Positions 60,198 through 64,000 of a DNA stretch of 64,000 nt are shown here, one piece after another. Source of the DNA: Choricystis sp. odSpoLacu1. Lineage: Eukaryota > Chlorophyta > Trebouxiophyceae. The position numbers were made by a program, and so were the translations under genes. Numbering within the stretch: position 1 is the first letter of the stretch; the number at the start of each line of letters is the position of its first letter. Location: positions 62,001-126,000 of the forward strand of contig OY253661.1 in NCBI GenBank assembly GCA_958009055.1, read 5' to 3'. A model generated the notes under the pieces. The model was not told the origin of the DNA, did no database searches, and worked only from the letters and a program-made list of their open reading frames with translations.

Positions 60198-62470
60198 ATG
60201 CGGCCGCACGTGCACCGGTGAGTGTGGTGGTTGGCGCACGGGGTGACGCGGCGTGCGCGATGCGAGGGGTGTGCGAAGCAGAGCCAACGCAAAACACGCC
60301 GGGCGGGCGGAGAGAAAAAATGACGCCCTCGAACAAGTCGCCCTTGACGCACGCCCTCCTTCTCCACACACAGCCTCCCCCACCCTCGCGCCCCCGCCCC
60401 CCGCCCCGCCCGCCGCGCCATCCCTCGCGCCGAGCCCAACCTGAGGTCACCGTTGCTGGCCCGGGGCGCGTCCCCGCCCCCGCCTCCTGGCCCGTCCACA
60501 GGCGACTACCCGCCCTCGCCCTCCGACGCCCCTGTGCTGCGCCTGACCCCCAAGACTGAACTCTCTCCCGAAGAAATGACGCACGTGTTTGGCTACCCCC
60601 GCGACCTGGCTGCCAACTGGACGCTGGGCGCGGTGCTGGGGGCGGGCTCGTTTGGCGTGGTGCGGCGCGCGACCGCGGTGGATGGAAGCGGGAGGGTGGC
60701 CGCGGTGAAGACGGTCGCCAAAGCCCCCCGCCGCGGCGCGCCCACACCGCGCCACCTGCTCAAGCTGAGGTCGGAGGTGGACGTCATGCGGCAGCTGGGG
60801 CCGAGCCTGGATGCGGTGGCCCTGCTGGACGCGTATGAAGGTGAGGGTGGGTGGTGGGGAGGAAGGAGGGAGGGGAAGACAAAAAGAAAGAGACACACAC
60901 ACCACCGCTCCTTCCCCACCCACCAGACGACGCCTCCCTCCACATCGTCATGGAGTGCTGCGACGGCGGCGGCGTCCTGGAGCGCGCCCGCGCCGGCCGC
61001 CTGGACGAACGGGGGGTGGCCAGAGTGGCCCGTGCTGTTCTCCGCTTCCTGGCCCAAGCCCACGCCAAGCGCATCGTCTTCCGCGACGTCAAGCCCGACA
61101 ACTTTCTGTTCCTGACGGACAGTGATGCGAGTCCCGTGCGGGCCACTGATTTTGGGTTGGCCACGCGGCTGCCGGCGCCGCGCGCGAGGAGTGATGACGA
61201 TGCGGCTCTGGCCTCGCGCACGGGGACTCCAGTTTACATGGCCCCCGAAGTCGTGAGGCAGTGTTACGGGCCCAAGGCGGACGTGTGGTCGGCGGGGGTG
61301 CTCGTGTATCAATTGTTGACGGGGCGGCTGCCGTTCTGGGAGAGCGTGTCAGGTGAGAGGGGGGAGGGTGCGCGCGGTTTTTTGTTCACGTTGTTGCGCC
61401 CGTCCTTTTCTCCCAACCATCCAACCCACTCACCTCCTTCCTCCTCCCCACTCATTCCCAGGCGCCACCCTGCAGGACGTGTGGGCTGCAATTCTCAACG
61501 ACCCGGTCGACCTCTCCTCCCCCGACCTCCCCCCCGGCGCCGTCGCCTTCCTCTCCCGCCTGCTGGTGCGCGACCCGGCCAAACGCGCCTCCGCCGCGGA
61601 AGCGTTGGCCCACCCCTGGCTCGCGGACGCGGGGGCGACGCTGGCGTCATCGTCGTCCGACGACGATGACACGGCCGCCCCCACCACCTGCTCCTCCGCG
61701 CGCGCCCCCCTGGCGGGCGACGTTGTGCAACGCCTGCAACGCTTCGCCACGCATGGGCGGCTGAAGCGGGCCGTGTTGACGTTGATCGCTGACGACGTGG
61801 CGGCCGACGCGGGCCGCGCGGCCGCCACCGTGGATGCAGCCACCGCCCTGTTTGACCGCCTCGACGCCGATCGCTCAGGTGGTGTCTGCCTGTCTGAACT
61901 TGTGGCGGGCCTGGCGGACGTGGGGTACACGCTGGCCCCCTGTGAAGTGGAGAAAATAATGTCACGCCTGGACGTGGACGGCGACGGCGCGGTCGACCGA
62001 GGCGAACTGCTGGCCGCCCTGCTGGACTGGAGGCAGCTGAAGGCGGACGCCGCGTGGGCGGGGTGGGTGCAGCGCGCATTTGAGAGGTAAGAGGAGGAGT
62101 GGGGAGGGTGGTGGTGGCAGCGGCTGGTGTTTGGTTGTGTGTCTTGGCGCTGACCCACCCCACCAAACTCCCCCTCCACAGACTCGACCGCGACGGCTCC
62201 GGCTGCGTCGACCTGCAGGAGCTGCAGTGGATGGCGCGCGCGTCGGGCGGCGCTTCAGGCAACGCGCCCCTGGCCGAGGCGGCCGCCCTGCTGCGTGAAG
62301 CGGACGCCGACGGCGACGGCCGCATCTCGCGGGCCGAGTTTGACGCCATGCTTTGCGAAGCGACGGCGGATGACGCGCTGTCGCTGTATGACGCGCGGCT
62401 GGCGGCGGCCGCGGTGGCGTTGCGGCCGCTGGATGAGGCGGAGGGAGGGGGGGCGGCGCCAGCGGCGTGA
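60198..62470 (+). CDS. Calcium-dependent protein kinase (CDPK) with four EF-hands
   Basis: There are five exons: 60198-60217, 60374-60840, 60927-61352, 61462-62086 and 62182-62470 (608 aa). The Pro/Arg-rich N-terminus lacks the Gly-2 and Cys of myristoylated CDPKs. The Ser/Thr kinase domain (about 88-400) has LGAGSFGVV, VAAVKTVAKAP (Lys about 118), the catalytic loop IVFRDVKPDNFLF (Phe in place of the usual His of HRD, about 213), ATDFGLATRL and TGTPVYMAPEVV. The junction helix region FATHGRLKRAVLTLIADDVA is followed by four canonical EF-hands: DADRSGGVCLSE, DVDGDGAVDRGE, DRDGSGCVDLQE and DADGDGRISRAE. Ca2+ binding should relieve autoinhibition. The first exon is 20 nt. All joins are in frame. 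Confidence 0.92.
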
Positions 62471-62697
62471 AGGGAGAGAGAGAGGGCAGCAGAGATTGTT
62501 TTGTTAGCAAGCTTGTTTGCGATATTTCGACGCGCGGGGGGGGACTCTCTCTCTGCCCAGCTGGAGAGGCGTTCCGAGAGGTTTTTCGGCGGACGAGAAC
62601 GTTCTTCATCGCACACACTTGGTTTCGTTTTTGCCCGCCTGCACCCTTCTCCGTCTCTCTCCTGCGCCAACTCGCCTCGGACTCGCCCCGAACACTC

Positions 62698-63529
62698 ATG
62701 ACCCGCAAGAAAGGTGAGGCAGGCGTTGTGTAGGGCTGTGGACACGCGAAATGCAAGCGGGCGCGCGCGCGCAATTCGCGCTGCGCGCGGCGCATGGCTC
62801 CCGCCGCGCCGGCGCCCGCCGCGCGCCCTCTCCCGTCCCCAACCACCGTGTCACACTCCACACACTCCCCCCTATACATACACAGGTCGCGCCCGCAGCG
62901 GCGGCGGCACCACCCGCCCCTCCGGCGCGCACACCGCCCCGCAGCGCGCGGCAGCGTCTGCGCCCGCCCCCGCGGTCGAGGCGGGCGCCCCGCTCAAGCC
63001 GAGCGTCACCGAAGTGACGTCCGTGTCGGCGCACGCGTCGGCGGTGGTGGAGGCGGGGGAGGTGGTCGTCGTGGCCGACACGCCGACGCCGGCCGCGCCC
63101 GTGGAGGCGCCTGCAGAGCCGTCCGCCGACGCGGCGGTGGAAGAAGCCGCTGCTGCGCCCTCACCCGCCGCCACCACGCCGGCCGCGGCGGCGGCGTCGC
63201 CCGCGCCCTCGCGCTCGCCGTCGCTGGACACGCCGCCGCCGCCTGCGATCGGCACGGCCCAAGACTCCCCCACCCCGGTCGCGGCGGCCGCCTCCCGCTT
63301 TGTGGGGCCCAATGGCACGCCGACCTGGCGCACGCCGGTGGCGGGCGCGTCTGCGGTGGCGGAGGAGGAGGAGGAAGACCCAGAGGTGGTGAAAGCGCGG
63401 CTGCGCGAATTCTTTCTGGGCGGGGCGCAGGCTGGCCCCACCGCGCCCGAGGTGCAGCCGGCCGAGGTGCAGGCGTGGGACGAGGACGCGGACGGCGTGC
63501 AGGCGGGGTGCGCGTGCGTGATTTCGTGA
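62698..63529 (+). CDS. Ala/Pro-rich protein with C-terminal CaaX prenylation motif
   Basis: There are two exons, 62698-62713 (16 nt) and 62886-63529 (219 aa). The N-terminus MTRKKGRARSGGGTTRPSG is strongly basic. The middle is Ala/Pro/Val/Glu-rich and disordered. A conserved-looking segment SRFVGPNGTPTWRTPVAG precedes an acidic stretch and EVVKARLREFFLGGAQAG. The protein ends DGVQAGCACVIS. CVIS fits the CaaX box for farnesylation, and a Cys two residues earlier could be palmitoylated (inference). I recognise no family; a lipid-anchored adaptor is plausible. The gene follows the CDPK on the same strand by 227 bp. Confidence 0.65.
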
Positions 63530-63813
63530 GAGAGAGACGAGAGAGAGATCATTTTCCACCCCTTTCCCAAACAACCAAACACAAACACAAAACCGGCTGT
63601 TACGGCGTGCGTGTGGTTTCCTGTGTGTGCAAACCATAATGTTTGCGCCTGCGTGCGTGGTGACAAAACTGGGGGGACGGTTGAGAGGAGAAGCAGCAAC
63701 AACAGCCAAAAAAACACTCCCGCTCGTTTTTGTGTCTCACGAAATTCTCCACGCCGCCCTCCCTGTGTCCGCGCGTCCCCACAAGCCACACACACGGAGA
63801 CCCGCTTCAAATT

Positions 63814-63858
63814 ATGGCGGACGAGGCAGTGGAGGCCGCGCCTTCTGGCGGGGAAAAG
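63814..63858 (+). CDS. First exon of a gene running past the window end
   Basis: ATG at 63814 follows an A/T-rich leader and opens a short acidic peptide, MADEAVEAAPSGGEK. It ends exactly at a good donor, AAAAG|GTGAGTGTG (63859). The sequence up to 64000 looks intronic at first, and a possible acceptor (CCGCAG, about 63957) is not certain. Product unknown. Confidence 0.45.
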
Positions 63859-64000
63859 GTGAGTGTGCGCGATGCATCGATGGGGCGTGATTGTCCCAGC
63901 CCCTACCGGCCCCCGCCGAGCCCACGGCCGCCGACTCCGCGTGTCCGATACCGCAGAGTCTGCACGTCTGCAATTGGCGGGGCGTGCGGCCTGCGCGGGC

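Noticed and set aside
1..64000. Numerous long open frames antisense to, or out of frame with, recognised genes (for example antisense across the SET, HAC, CYP97 and V-ATPase genes)
   Set aside because: In GC-rich DNA stop codons are rare. These frames have Arg/Pro/Gly-rich random composition, no conserved motif, and a recognised gene on the other frame or strand.

Overview
The window is nuclear DNA of a GC-rich, intron-bearing photosynthetic eukaryote, most likely a green-lineage microalga. The evidence is the set of plant/algal gene types: a plant-type p300/CBP acetyltransferase (TAZ-PHD-HAT-ZZ-TAZ), a calcium-dependent protein kinase with four EF-hands, a CYP97-type P450, a PPR-SMR protein, a SHAQKYF-class MYB factor, a DUF4336 protein, an LSMT-like SET methyltransferase and a lumenal FKBP. 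No species is assigned. Genes are packed tightly on both strands. Introns are mostly 70-360 bp, begin GTGAG or GTGCG and end in a pyrimidine-rich stretch plus AG. Divergent pairs usually share 120-400 bp of upstream DNA, and convergent ends lie 65-400 bp apart. Exon boundaries were placed by eye from splice signals, reading-frame continuity and family conservation.

Layout: (1) 1-1.4 kb: the last exon of an unknown gene, hairpins, and an antisense fragment of bacterial/organelle-type LSU rRNA. (2) 1.4-10.7 kb: BCCIP, mitochondrial NAD-isocitrate dehydrogenase with a perfect 549-bp tandem duplication of its 3' end, VDAC porin, a small mitochondrial membrane protein, a methyltransferase and a WD40 gene with an internal stop. 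(3) 10.8-13.6 kb: three small secreted Gly/Ser/Ala-rich proteins, two of them clear paralogues. (4) 14-25 kb: SET methyltransferase, V-ATPase subunit a, glycine-cleavage T protein, RAMP4/SERP1, nucleoplasmin-like FKBP, TRM10. (5) 25-33 kb: DUF4336 protein, MRNIP, a second WD-like protein, the POLE3/DPB4 histone-fold subunit, metallophosphoesterase, lumenal FKBP, dual-specificity phosphatase. (6) 33-47 kb: p300/CBP acetyltransferase, a membrane protein, OPA3, CYP97, MYB, ZW10. (7) 47-64 kb: organellar MnmG/MTO1, PPR-SMR, NAT10, a mitochondrial carrier, a PepD-like dipeptidase, CDPK, a CaaX-box protein and the start of another gene.

These are mostly housekeeping genes of mitochondrion, plastid, ER/Golgi and nucleus. 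I see no biosynthetic cluster, operon, CRISPR array or intact mobile element. The most striking recurring signal is that many otherwise well-conserved genes are broken by an extra repeat unit, usually one base in a G/C homopolymer and in three possible cases one GC dinucleotide. Other notable points are the tandem duplication, two genes whose first coding exon appears to be only the ATG, two likely GC-AG introns, and the secreted Gly-rich gene pair.
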